Numbered from the stretch's first letter, positions 15,839-24,229 are shown. The stretch: 40,066 nt of DNA from DAOTZR01 sp034432595 (GCA_034432595.1 DAOUBT010000002.1:1-40066); one strand, 5' to 3'. The notes: generated by a model from the letters alone, not told the origin. Translations and numbers: made by a program.

Positions 15839-18274
15839 CTATGCAATGCGCGCTTTTTTCAAGCGCAGACTGTTCGTTACCACACTCACACTGCTGAAAC
15901 TCATCGCCGCCGCGGCGAGCATGGGATTGAGCAGGCCCACCGCCGCTGCCGGAATCAGCACCGTATTGTAGAAAAAGGCCCAGAACAAATTTTGTTTGAT
16001 GGTGCGCAACGTACGCCGCGAAAGCTCCACCGCGCGCACCAGGGCGCGCAGGTCGCCGGACATGATGGTGACCGGCGCCGTAGCCATGGCCACATCCGTG
16101 CCCGTGCCCAGCGCGATGCCCACATCCGCCTGTGCCAGCGCGGGTGCGTCGTTGACCCCGTCGCCCACCATCGCCACCACCGTGCCATCGGCCTGCAACT
16201 GCTGCACGGCGGCCGCTTTACCATCCGGCAGCACTTCCGCCAGCACCCCGTCCAGGTCCAACTGTCGGGCGATAGCCTCCGCGGTTTTGCGGTGGTCGCC
16301 GGTGAGCATGAGCACACGCAGACCCATGGCCTTGAGCGCGCGCACCGCTGCCGCCGAACCCTCCTTGAGCGTATCCGCCACGGCAATCACCCCCGCCACC
16401 GTGCCGTCCACAGCCACCGCCATCACCGTTTTGGCCTCATCCTGCCATGTTTGAAGGATAGGGTCCAGCGTGGCGAGGTCCATGCCACGTTCGCGCATCC
16501 AGCTCACGCTGCCCACTTCGACGGAGCGCCCCTCCACCTCAGCGCGCACGCCACGTCCCGCCTCGGCATGGAAGCCCCGCGGCTCGCTCAAAGTCAGACC
16601 GCGCCGCGTCGCCTCCGCCCACAGCGCCTCACCCAGGGGATGCTCGCTGCCCCGTTCCACCGAAGCCGCCAGGCGCAACAGCTCTGTCTCGTCCAACGCG
16701 CTTCCCGGACGCAGTGCCACATCCGTGACGGAAGGCTGTCCCTGTGTAAGGGTGCCGGTCTTATCCAGCACCACCACCTGCACGCGCCCGGCCCGTTCCA
16801 GCGCCTCGCCGCTGCGGAACAGGATACCCAATTCCGCCCCTTTGCCTGTACCCACCATCACCGCGGTAGGCGTCGCCAACCCCATCGCGCACGGGCAGGC
16901 GATAACCAGCACGGCCACCATGTGCATCAAGGCGCGGGTGAAGGTATCCGCCGCCGAAAACTCCGCCGGCGCGGGCACGAGCAGCCACCATACCAGGAAG
17001 GTAAGGAGCGCCACGCCGATAACGGCTGGCACGAACACCGCAGAGATCCGGTCCGCCAGACGCTGAATCGGCGCTTTACTCCCCTGCGCCTCTTCCACCA
17101 GGCGGATGATCTGCGCCAGCGCCGTCTCGCGCCCGATGCGGGTTGCTTCCACCTTGAGAAAACCTTGCCGATTGAGCGTCGCCCCGATGACCGTATCGCC
17201 CACGCCTTTGGAGACAGGCAGGGATTCGCCCGTCAGCATGGACTCATCCACGGTAGAACGGCCTTCCACCACCACCCCATCGGTAGGGATTTTCTCACCG
17301 GGGCGCACCAGCATCACATCCCCCACGCGCACCGCATCCACCGGCACCTCCAGCTCTGCCCCGTCGCGGACGACGCGCGCTGTCTTGGGACGCAAGGCCA
17401 TCAACTTGCGGATGGCCTCCGAGGTACTGCCCTTAGCGCGGGCTTCCAGGTACTTCCCCAGGCGGATGAGGGTAATAATCACCGCCGCCGTCTCGAAATA
17501 GACGTGTCCCTCCATCAAGCCGAGCACAATCGCCAGCGAGTAAAAGTAAGCGGTGGACGACCCCATCGCGATCAGCACGTCCATATTCGCCGAGCCGTTG
17601 CGCAACGCCTTCCACGCGCCGCTGTAATACTGCGCCCCCACGTAAAACTGCACCGGCGTCGCCAGCAGGAGCATCATCCAGTGCGTCCAGGGTTCATGCG
17701 CCCATTCGCCCAACAGGTTAAAGTCCCGCGCCATGGAAAAGAGGAAAAGGGGCACGGTCAACAGCAAGCCGACGAGTAAGAGATGTCGCTGCTCGCGGAT
17801 TTCGGCAGCGCGCGCCAGCGCCTCCGCATCTTCGGTATCGCCGCCCAACTCCAACGGCGCAAAGCCCGCGCGCGTCATGACCGCACGCAGTTCTGTTTGA
17901 CTCACCATCGTCGGAATGTAGCGCACGCGCACCTTATCGGCGGCAAGCAGAACCTGCACCTCCAACACGCCCTCAACTTCACGCAGCGCTTTCTCAAGGC
18001 GGCGCGCGTCGTTATCGTCCGCAATGCGCTTGAGCACGAACTCCGCCTCACCGGTTGCCACGCCGTACCCGGCGCGCTCGATGCGCTGCAACAGGTCGGG
18101 TAACACCACAAGCTGAGGGTCAAACGTCACCGTGGCCCGTTCCGAAGCGAGGTTCACCACAGCCCCCTGCACGCCGGGCTGCTTTTTCAGGCTGCGCTCC
18201 ACCGTGGCCACACAATTGGCACACGTCATGCCCGTGATAGGCAGGGTAATTTGTTTCGATTCCTGTTCAGTCAT
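15839..18274 (-). CDS. copA: Copper-translocating P-type ATPase (P1B)
   Basis: An 811-residue P1B-ATPase exporting Cu(I). The N-terminus has one intact HMA domain (GMTCANC near residues 16-22) and a second HMA-like domain that lacks the CxxC pair. Eight membrane helices follow, with the transport motif Cys460-Pro461-Cys462. The phosphorylated Asp504 is in DKTGTLTQG, the nucleotide-binding HP motif is in SEHPLGEA, and GDGVNDAPALAQADVG closes the catalytic domain. The C-terminal helices contain YNTVLIPAAA and a Met-rich segment. A GGAGGT site precedes the ATG. The gene lies between copZ and the cupredoxin fusion in one operon. Copper is preferred over silver or zinc from the CPC and YN motifs. 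Confidence 0.96.
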   Translation of the reverse strand: MTEQESKQITLPITGMTCANCVATVERSLKKQPGVQGAVVNLASERATVTFDPQLVVLPDLLQRIERAGYGVATGEAEFVLKRIADDNDARRLEKALREVEGVLEVQVLLAADKVRVRYIPTMVSQTELRAVMTRAGFAPLELGGDTEDAEALARAAEIREQRHLLLVGLLLTVPLFLFSMARDFNLLGEWAHEPWTHWMMLLLATPVQFYVGAQYYSGAWKALRNGSANMDVLIAMGSSTAYFYSLAIVLGLMEGHVYFETAAVIITLIRLGKYLEARAKGSTSEAIRKLMALRPKTARVVRDGAELEVPVDAVRVGDVMLVRPGEKIPTDGVVVEGRSTVDESMLTGESLPVSKGVGDTVIGATLNRQGFLKVEATRIGRETALAQIIRLVEEAQGSKAPIQRLADRISAVFVPAVIGVALLTFLVWWLLVPAPAEFSAADTFTRALMHMVAVLVIACPCAMGLATPTAVMVGTGKGAELGILFRSGEALERAGRVQVVVLDKTGTLTQGQPSVTDVALRPGSALDETELLRLAASVERGSEHPLGEALWAEATRRGLTLSEPRGFHAEAGRGVRAEVEGRSVEVGSVSWMRERGMDLATLDPILQTWQDEAKTVMAVAVDGTVAGVIAVADTLKEGSAAAVRALKAMGLRVLMLTGDHRKTAEAIARQLDLDGVLAEVLPDGKAAAVQQLQADGTVVAMVGDGVNDAPALAQADVGIALGTGTDVAMATAPVTIMSGDLRALVRAVELSRRTLRTIKQNLFWAFFYNTVLIPAAAVGLLNPMLAAAAMSFSSVSVVTNSLRLKKARIA

Positions 18275-18285
18275 GCCTTACCTCC

Positions 18286-18316
18286 AAAAAGACGGCCCAA
18301 GCTTCCGCCTGGGCCG
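18286..18316 (-). terminator. Terminator-like hairpin between copZ and copA
   Basis: On the minus strand CGGCCCA...TGGGCCG (18316-18310 with 18299-18293), extended inward by GC/GC to a GGAA tetraloop, followed by five Ts (18290-18286). It starts 20 bases after the copZ stop, and the copA ribosome site follows at once. It would let copZ be made in excess over copA. Confidence 0.75.
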
Positions 18317-18336
18317 CCCGTACCAGCGGGAACAAT

Positions 18337-18543
18337 CTACTCAGCTACCGGATAATTAATCTCGGCCAGCAAAGCTTTGATCTGTTCCTCGGTCACCGGG
18401 GCGTCGAATGTCACCACAATCTTTTTCGTCGTCGGATCGCCCTCGACGTGCTGCACGCCCGGCAGTTCGCCCAGCTCCATTTTAATCGTATGCACACAGT
18501 GTTTGCAAGAAATGTTAGGAATGGTATAGGTTACCTGAGCCAT
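18337..18543 (-). CDS. copZ: Copper chaperone, HMA domain
   Basis: A 68-residue cytosolic copper carrier with the standard HMA fold. The metal motif is CKHC at Cys13 and Cys16, preceded by YTIPNIS. IKMELGELPGV, IVVTFDAPVTEEQI and LLAEINYPV complete the helix-strand pattern. An AAGGAG site lies upstream of the ATG. It is the first gene of the copper operon and would hand Cu(I) to the N-terminal domain of the ATPase encoded downstream. The hairpin after it should raise its expression relative to copA. Confidence 0.93.
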   Translation of the reverse strand: MAQVTYTIPNISCKHCVHTIKMELGELPGVQHVEGDPTTKKIVVTFDAPVTEEQIKALLAEINYPVAE

Positions 18544-18587
18544 GGTTACTCTCCTTGAATTAAAAAGCTAAACCTCTATAAAATGTC

Positions 18588-18650
18588 AGCACCAGACAGG
18601 CGCTGAATGAGATTATACTCTAAAAAGCTGCTGAAAGAAAGACCTTTCAG
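18588..18650 (-). promoter_or_regulatory. Promoter and dyad operator region of the copper operon
   Basis: On the minus strand a perfect TATAAT (plus-strand ATTATA at 18612-18617) has no good -35 box. Instead a 7-bp dyad, CTGAAAG-6-CTTTCAG (18631-18650), covers the -35 position, as expected for a regulator site. A second imperfect dyad, CAGCACC-AGACA-GGCGCTG (18588-18606), lies downstream of the -10. Neither matches a copper operator known to me, and no regulator gene is adjacent. Confidence 0.5.
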
Positions 18651-18815
18651 GCCCAACATCGTCCCAATTCCGGCCATGAGCGACTTCGAGATGCGGCATG
18701 GCGGCCAGAAGCAGCGTACACAACGCCCTCATCTACCGGAAAAGTTCCCTCAAGCGGAATGCGCACCGACCCCAGCCACAACGTCACCACCATTTCCCCG
18801 CGCACCTGTATCCGC

Positions 18816-18843
18816 TTGCCCTTCTCGCCCATCCGGCTATAAT
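18816..18843 (+). promoter_or_regulatory. Promoter of tsaE, apparently leaderless
   Basis: TTGCCC (18816-18821), a 16-base spacer, and a perfect TATAAT (18838-18843). The tsaE ATG starts at 18851, seven bases after the -10 box, where transcription itself should begin. No ribosome site lies between. Confidence 0.75.
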
Positions 18844-18850
18844 CAAAGCC

Positions 18851-19354
18851 ATGCCGATTTTCGATGCTGAAACCTTCGAATTCATCAGCCGCAACGCGGA
18901 ACAAACGCGCCGTTTGGGCGCGCGTTTAGGCGCGCACCTGCAGGCCGGCGATGTTATCGCGCTGGTGGGCGATCTCGGCTCCGGCAAAACCGTTTTTGCT
19001 CAGGGTATCGGCGCGGGCTGGGGCGTGACGGACCCGCTCCTGAGCCCGACCTTTGTGCTTATCCGCCGCCACAGCCGCCCCGGCAACCGCGTGTATCTCT
19101 ATCACATTGACCTTTATCGCCTGGAAACCCCGGCAGCCCTGGCCACCCTGGGTCTGGAAGACCTGTTGGGGCAGGATCAGGCTATCTGCGTGGTCGAATG
19201 GGCCGATCGCGCACCGGCGCTCTTCCCGCGCGAACACCTCTGGATCACCCTGCACCACCTTGACGAACAGCGCCGTTCCCTGGTCTTCCGCGCCTCCGGA
19301 ACACGCCATCGCGCCTTGCTTGACACCTTCCGCAAGGAGGTCCTGGGACGTTGA
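18851..19354 (+). CDS. tsaE: tRNA t6A synthesis ATPase TsaE
   Basis: P-loop ATPase of 167 residues working with TsaB and TsaD to place threonylcarbamoyl on A37 of ANN-decoding tRNAs. Walker A is GDLGSGKT at residues 40-47. The family signature SPTFVLI and the following HIDLYRLE are present, as is VVEWADR. The frame is open 51 codons upstream, but that stretch (rich in His, Pro and Arg) is unlike the family and crosses the promoter. The ATG at 18851 gives the normal size and N-terminus. It has no ribosome site and lies directly after a TATAAT box, so the mRNA is probably leaderless. Its stop overlaps the tsaB start. Confidence 0.94.
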   Translation: MPIFDAETFEFISRNAEQTRRLGARLGAHLQAGDVIALVGDLGSGKTVFAQGIGAGWGVTDPLLSPTFVLIRRHSRPGNRVYLYHIDLYRLETPAALATLGLEDLLGQDQAICVVEWADRAPALFPREHLWITLHHLDEQRRSLVFRASGTRHRALLDTFRKEVLGR

Positions 19355-20001
19355 TGCTTTTAGCCATGGATACGGCGACCCGTTATGCCAGCATCGCCTT
19401 GCGCGATGCCGTGGGTCTGCGCGGTGAATGCACCTGGGAAGCGACCAACCGCCACACCGCCACCCTGGTCCCGCGCATCGTTTCTTTACTGGATGAAAGC
19501 GCCGTGAGCATGGATGAGCTTCAGGCCGTGGCGGTATGTCACGGACCCGGCTCCTACACCGGCGTGCGCATCGGCCTGTCCGTCGCCAAGGGCATCGCCA
19601 CCGCGCGGCAGCTCCCGCTCATCGCCGTCTCTACCCTGGACATCCTGGCTTTCGCTCAGCCACCGGATCCGCGTTTGCTGATTGCCGTGTTCAGCGCAGG
19701 ACGCCGCCGCATCGGTTACGCTCCTTACCGCTGGCAGCAAAACCACTGGCAGGTTCAGGCACCGGTCAAGCTCACCGATTGGGAAAGCCTGATAGCCAAC
19801 CTGGAAGAAGACTGCCTCCTCGTCGGCGAACTCGACGCTGAGGCGCTTACCCTGCTGCGCCCCTTAGGGGAGCGCGTCGAAATTCCACCCGCGGCGCGTC
19901 ACCTGCGCCGCGCCGGTTACCTGGCCGACATCGCCTGGCAACGCTGGCAGGCCGGCATTCGCGATGATGCTCTCACCCTGACCCCGCTCTATCCGGCATG
20001 A
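19354..20001 (+). CDS. tsaB: tRNA t6A synthesis protein TsaB
   Basis: Dimerisation partner of TsaD in the t6A complex, 215 residues, with the ASKHA-like N-terminal half. It starts LLAMDTATRYASIAL and contains the hallmark HGPGSYTGVRIGLSVAKGIA. Like other TsaB proteins it lacks the metal-binding His pair of TsaD. The ATG overlaps the tsaE stop by one base (TGATG), with AGGAGGT about 13 bases upstream, so translation is coupled. The C-terminal half is variable. tsaD is not in the window. Confidence 0.93.
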   Translation: MLLAMDTATRYASIALRDAVGLRGECTWEATNRHTATLVPRIVSLLDESAVSMDELQAVAVCHGPGSYTGVRIGLSVAKGIATARQLPLIAVSTLDILAFAQPPDPRLLIAVFSAGRRRIGYAPYRWQQNHWQVQAPVKLTDWESLIANLEEDCLLVGELDAEALTLLRPLGERVEIPPAARHLRRAGYLADIAWQRWQAGIRDDALTLTPLYPA

Positions 20002-20606
20002 GCACTTTAACCCTCCTGGATACCTGTCGCATCCGCGCCATGCAACCGAAGGACCTGCCCGAGGTGATGGAGCTGGAACGGCTGGCGTTTACCGACCCCT
20101 GGCCCGAATCGGCCTATACTTACGAACTGTTTTTCAATCCCTTAGCACGTTACTTCGTGTTGGAATATCGTGATTTGAAAGTTAGCGCCGTCAGTGCCTG
20201 GTTGCGCGCCGAGCGTCCGCTTACGCGCCTGATTGGCTTCGGCGGTCTGCGCCTGGAGCGCACGATTCCCCTTCAGGGCCACATCAGCACCCTGGCCATC
20301 CATCCCGACTGGCGCGGACGCGGCCTTGGAGAGTGGGTCCTGCAAGCGCTGCTCAAAACCGCCATCGGTCTGGAAGCGCAGAGTGTCGTGTTAGAAGTTC
20401 GCGTCAACAACCACACGGCGCAGGACCTGTATTACAAGTATGGTTTCGAGGTTGTAGATCGCCTGCAGGGATACTATCCCAACGGTGAAGATGCTTTCTA
20501 TATGCAAACCGGCCCCTTCGATGGGACCTATCGCACACGGCTGCAAGAACTGAGCCGTGCCCTGGAAGCGCGTTTGAGCACATCGCCGGCTTTCCCCGAA
20601 ACCTGA
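19998..20606 (+). CDS. rimI: GNAT N-acetyltransferase, RimI type
   Basis: GNAT acetyltransferase of 202 residues, probably acetylating the N-terminus of ribosomal protein S18 as RimI does. The acetyl-CoA loop is RGRGLGEWVL after HISTLAIHPDW. The C-terminal part has the RimI pattern VVLEVRVNNHTAQDLYYKYGFEVV and a Tyr-containing GYYPNGEDAFYM. The ATG overlaps the tsaB stop by four bases (ATGA). The tail of about 30 residues after the GNAT fold is longer than in E. coli RimI. The tsaE-tsaB-rimI order is common in bacteria, which supports the call. Confidence 0.9.
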   Translation: MSTLTLLDTCRIRAMQPKDLPEVMELERLAFTDPWPESAYTYELFFNPLARYFVLEYRDLKVSAVSAWLRAERPLTRLIGFGGLRLERTIPLQGHISTLAIHPDWRGRGLGEWVLQALLKTAIGLEAQSVVLEVRVNNHTAQDLYYKYGFEVVDRLQGYYPNGEDAFYMQTGPFDGTYRTRLQELSRALEARLSTSPAFPET

Positions 20607-20817
20607 AAGCAGCGTAAAACGCTGACCATGCGCTGTAGCGTTGCTCAAGAAATCATGGTACAGCGCGCAAAAAAGGCGGGGAAGATCACCTTCAGAATCT
20701 GATTATGCAGGAGTTGCCTTGCGTCCTATCACGACCGCAAAGCGTGATGAACCATCGCATTCAGCTTTGCTGTTGACGACCTGACGACTCCATACCTTTT
20801 TTACGGAGGCATCATTC

Positions 20818-22776
20818 ATGAGCGCGCAAACGACTAACCCCAAGGTCGCCAATGCCTGGTGCCTGTACGACTGGGCCAACTCTGCCTTTGCCACCACCGT
20901 GCTGGCGGCAGTGCTCCCCGTCTACTACAGCCAGGTGGCCGGCGCCACCCTGCCCAGCGAGACCACAGCTACAGCCTATTGGAGCCTGGGCCTGAGCATT
21001 TCCCTGCTCATCGTCGCCGTTCTCTCCCCCATTCTGGGCACCCTCTCGGACATCAGCCGCTCCAAAAAGCGCTTTCTGGCCATCTTCACGGCCATCGGCG
21101 CATTCAGCACGGCGGCCCTGGTGCTGGTCAGCACCGGCGATTGGCTCTTAGCGTCCATCCTGGCCATCTTGGGGCGCATCGGCTTCAACGGTGCCCTCAC
21201 CTTCTACGACGCGCTGCTTCCCCATGTCGCCGCAGAAGAGGATCAGGACCGCATCTCGGCCAAGGGGTACGCGATGGGCTATCTTGGCGGCGGCCTCCTG
21301 TTGGCCATCAACATTGCCATGATTCAGTTCCTGCCCGGCACATGGGGCGCGCGCCTTTCCTTCGTCAGCGTGGGCCTGTGGTGGCTGCTCTTCTCCATCC
21401 CCCTGTTCCGGCACGTCCCCGAACCGCACACCCTCGGCCCGCAACAGATCGGCTTTCGCGAAGCGGTGCGCCTCAGCTTCCAACGCCTGAGCGACACCTT
21501 CCGCGACATCCGCCGCTACAAGGAACTCTTCAAGTACCTCATCGCCTTCCTGATTTACAACGACGGCATCGGCACTATTATCGGCGTGTCGGTGATTTAC
21601 GGCAGTGAGCTGGGCTTCGGCAGCGTGGAACTGATTCTGGCCCTGCTGCTGGTGCAATTTGCAGGCATCCCCTTTAGCCTGATTTTTGGACGCCTGCCCT
21701 CGCCCAAGGAGCGCCTGCGGCCGTATTTCCTGGCCTTCCTGGCCTACAGCGCCGTGGTCCTGCCGCTTTTTGGTCTGGTGGGGACGCGGTTCCTGCCTCC
21801 CGACCTGATCGGCGCGCCCCTTCCGCCCTACACAGCAACGGCGAACGCGGTTGGCGAAGGCACCTATCTCCCCGGCGATCCCGCCATCAGCTACAACGGC
21901 GCATGGCAGGCTGCCGAAAATCGCATTGCCAAGGTGTTCGGCGCGGAGATGGTCCCGGTGCGGGTGAGCGAAGACCCGCAGGCCAGTGTGCTCTTCCGCT
22001 ATCATGGGCAAAAAATCGAATTCTATTATGATACCGGCCCGCAACAAGGTCAGCTCGTGGTTGAACTGGACGGCCAACCTTACCGCGACCCGGATAGTGG
22101 CGCGCCCCTGGTGATAGACACCTACAGCCCCACCCCGCGGTACGGCATCCGGCAGATTATCACAGCAGAGCAGCCCGGCGAACATGAACTGCGCCTGAGC
22201 GTTCGCCCCGGCAAGCAGGGGACGCGCATCGCGCTGGGCAGCATCACCGTACTGCCGTCCATCCGCCAAAACAACCTGTTGGCCATCTTTGGCATCCTGC
22301 TTGGCCTGCAGGTCGTGGGCGCACTGTGGGCGCTGCTCACCGGCAAAGCCATCTTTGGCCGCTTAGCCGAAAAGCTCGATACCAAGCGCAGCATCATCCT
22401 GGCCCTGAGCATCTACGCCATCATCGCCCTGTGGGGCTTCCTGGTCAACTCCACGCTGGAGTTCTGGCTCCTGGCCTGGATGGTGTCCATCGTGCAGGGC
22501 GGCAGTCAGGCGCTCAGCCGCAGCCTCTACGCCGCGCTCACTCCGCCCTCAAAGAGCGGCGAGTTCTTCGGCCTGTTCAGCGTGATGGAAAAGTTCGCTT
22601 CGCTGATTGGGCCGCTCTTCTTCGCCGCGGCAGGCCTGATCTTCGGCAGCAGTCGTCCGGCCATCACCAGCCTGGTGCTCTTCTTCCTGATCGGCATCTA
22701 CATCCTCACCCGTGTGGACGTTGAAGCGGGCCACCGCGTAGCGTTGGAAGTCGAGCAGGAAAGCACTCAGGCCTGA
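20818..22776 (+). CDS. UMF1-family MFS transporter with inserted extracytoplasmic domain
   Basis: Major facilitator of the UMF1 (Atg22-like) type, 652 residues against roughly 420-450 normally. The N-terminus carries the UMF1 hallmark AWCLYDWANSAFATTV, and six helices run to about residue 200. Helices 7 and 8 follow at about 240-290. Residues about 325-482 are not membrane-like: they are rich in beta strands and aromatic residues (SYNGAWQAAENR, ASVLFRYHGQKIEFYYD, GQLVVELDGQPY, GEHELRLSVRPGKQGTRIALG). This resembles galactose-binding-like jelly-roll domains and would face outside. Membrane helices resume at LLAIFGILLGLQVVGAL. The start has an ACGGAGG site. The substrate is unknown; a sugar or glycan ligand is inference. 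Confidence 0.88.
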   Translation: MSAQTTNPKVANAWCLYDWANSAFATTVLAAVLPVYYSQVAGATLPSETTATAYWSLGLSISLLIVAVLSPILGTLSDISRSKKRFLAIFTAIGAFSTAALVLVSTGDWLLASILAILGRIGFNGALTFYDALLPHVAAEEDQDRISAKGYAMGYLGGGLLLAINIAMIQFLPGTWGARLSFVSVGLWWLLFSIPLFRHVPEPHTLGPQQIGFREAVRLSFQRLSDTFRDIRRYKELFKYLIAFLIYNDGIGTIIGVSVIYGSELGFGSVELILALLLVQFAGIPFSLIFGRLPSPKERLRPYFLAFLAYSAVVLPLFGLVGTRFLPPDLIGAPLPPYTATANAVGEGTYLPGDPAISYNGAWQAAENRIAKVFGAEMVPVRVSEDPQASVLFRYHGQKIEFYYDTGPQQGQLVVELDGQPYRDPDSGAPLVIDTYSPTPRYGIRQIITAEQPGEHELRLSVRPGKQGTRIALGSITVLPSIRQNNLLAIFGILLGLQVVGALWALLTGKAIFGRLAEKLDTKRSIILALSIYAIIALWGFLVNSTLEFWLLAWMVSIVQGGSQALSRSLYAALTPPSKSGEFFGLFSVMEKFASLIGPLFFAAAGLIFGSSRPAITSLVLFFLIGIYILTRVDVEAGHRVALEVEQESTQA

Positions 22777-22793
22777 GCCGCCCCGCCCGTTAC

Positions 22794-22825
22794 AACGCCG
22801 CCGCGGGAGCATCCGCGGCGGCGTT
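22794..22825 (+). terminator. Strong hairpin after the MFS gene
   Basis: A perfect 13-bp stem, AACGCCGCCGCGG (22794-22806) with CCGCGGCGGCGTT (22813-22825), loop of six. It lies 18 bases after the MFS stop. Only ACTCTCT follows, so the T-tract is poor and termination may be inefficient. Confidence 0.6.
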
Positions 22826-22882
22826 ACTCTCTGCCGCCAAAATGTCACACAAGCGTTATTCGTCAAAGCGTCAAGGTTGTGT

Positions 22883-22888
22883 TATACT
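22883..22888 (+). promoter_or_regulatory. Possible -10 box before the HEAT-repeat operon
   Basis: TATACT in an AT-rich stretch 62 bases before the ATG, after a terminator-like hairpin. No convincing -35 hexamer is present at 16-18 bases; TCGTCA is the nearest. Confidence 0.3.
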
Positions 22889-22949
22889 ATAGTTAGCTCA
22901 CCTAAAGGTCGAGCCACGACAAAGCATTGAATAGAAAGGACAAAGCGCC

Positions 22950-24227
22950 ATGACTCAGCCCGTGGATGCCGTTGGTGTGTCCGCCCTTAAAACAGAAAAT
23001 ATTGCTCAAAGCACAGAAAAGATCATCAAAAATTTACATAGCCCCAATCCACGTGATCGTTCGCAGGCTGCCGAAACCTTAGGGCACATGCGCGCGGTCG
23101 AAGCGGTTCCCGATTTGATTGAAGCCCTGCGTCACGACGTGAACACCTACGTGCGCACGGCAGCAGCCGAAGCGCTGGGCCGCATCGGTGACGCGCAGGC
23201 CATTTTCCCCCTCATGGACGCGCTACAGGATAGTAGCTCTTTTGTGCGCCGTGCTGCCGCCATCTCCCTGGGGCAGTTGCGCGCCAAAGAGGCGCAGGTA
23301 GCGCTCCTGCACGCCATAGAAGACCCCAATTTTTACGTGCGCCGCGCCGCCATCAACGCCATCGGCAAGCTTGGCGTGCGCGATTTGAGCCACGTCATTG
23401 AGCCTTTGCTGAAATCCGAAGACCCGCGCATCCAACGAACCGCCATCACCGCCCTGCGCCGTTTAGAGGCGCAGCAATCGGTGCCGCAGATGATCGCGTT
23501 ACTCGAAGCCTACTTAGCCTCCCCCTCCCCGCGCGACCTGCCGATCGTGAAAACCCTGGTGGTCGCTTTGGGCGAAATTCAATCGTCTGAGGCCGTCCCC
23601 GTGCTCATCCGGGTGCTGGAAGGGTACGTCGGCGCGCGCTCCTTAGCGGCGCTGGCCCTGGCGCAAATTGGCGATGTCCGTGCCGGCCCCGCCCTGCTGG
23701 AGGCCGTCAAAGATAAAAGTGCCAACCTGCGCCTGGCCGCCATCAAAGCCTTAGGACACATTCGCTACGCCCCGGCCATGCCCACCCTGCGCGAACTGCT
23801 TAAGGACGAGGACCCGCGCGTGCGTCGCGCCGCTGCACTGGCCTGCGGGCGCAGTGGGGATAAAGAAGCCATCCCGCTGCTGCTCAATCTCATCGAAGAG
23901 GACAGCAGCTCCCTGGTACGCCCGGCGGCGGTGGAAGCGCTCGGTGCGCTGGGGGATAGCAGCCTGCTGCCTGCCCTGCTCCCCCTGGTCAACGACACGA
24001 ACGCTTACGTGCGCGCCGCCCTCAGCGAGACGCTGCGCCTGTTGGGCGATGGTTCGCCGCAAGTGCGCGCCGCGTTGCAGACGCTGGCACGGGATAAGGT
24101 GGAACACGTCGCCGAGGCAGCTCAGGTGGCGTTACAGCGTGCGGCGGAACAGCGTGAGAACCGCGAGCAGCAGCAGGAGGAAAGCCGTCCGCGCTCCTGG
24201 CTCCACCGCCTGCTCAAGCGATCGTAA
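22950..24227 (+). CDS. HEAT-repeat protein (PBS-lyase type repeats)
   Basis: A 425-residue soluble protein built from about eleven repeats of 31 residues, of the pattern D...VR.AAA.ALG.IGD..A...L...L (for example TYVRTAAAEALGRIGDAQAI). These form a superhelical protein-binding scaffold. There is no signal peptide, membrane segment or catalytic motif. The C-terminus is a charged Glu/Gln/Arg stretch ending in basic residues. An AAAGGA site precedes the ATG. It is the first gene of a four-gene operon and ends two bases before yjbQ. Such proteins can serve as tetrapyrrole lyases or protein scaffolds; the repeats alone do not tell which. Confidence 0.9.
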   Translation: MTQPVDAVGVSALKTENIAQSTEKIIKNLHSPNPRDRSQAAETLGHMRAVEAVPDLIEALRHDVNTYVRTAAAEALGRIGDAQAIFPLMDALQDSSSFVRRAAAISLGQLRAKEAQVALLHAIEDPNFYVRRAAINAIGKLGVRDLSHVIEPLLKSEDPRIQRTAITALRRLEAQQSVPQMIALLEAYLASPSPRDLPIVKTLVVALGEIQSSEAVPVLIRVLEGYVGARSLAALALAQIGDVRAGPALLEAVKDKSANLRLAAIKALGHIRYAPAMPTLRELLKDEDPRVRRAAALACGRSGDKEAIPLLLNLIEEDSSSLVRPAAVEALGALGDSSLLPALLPLVNDTNAYVRAALSETLRLLGDGSPQVRAALQTLARDKVEHVAEAAQVALQRAAEQRENREQQQEESRPRSWLHRLLKRS

Positions 24228-24229
24228 CC

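Noticed and set aside
15818..17779. 653-codon plus-strand open frame opposite copA
   Set aside because: Same shadow effect; extremely rich in His, Arg and Gln and without any domain pattern.
18698..18850. N-terminal extension of TsaE by 51 codons
   Set aside because: Not family-like, and it spans the TTGCCC-TATAAT promoter; the ATG at 18851 gives a standard TsaE.
20607..20817. Possible terminator or promoter between rimI and the MFS gene
   Set aside because: Only a 5-bp stem (CAGCG/CGCTG near 20610-20624) without a T-run and no hexamer pair with proper spacing; nothing supportable beyond the ribosome site of the MFS gene.
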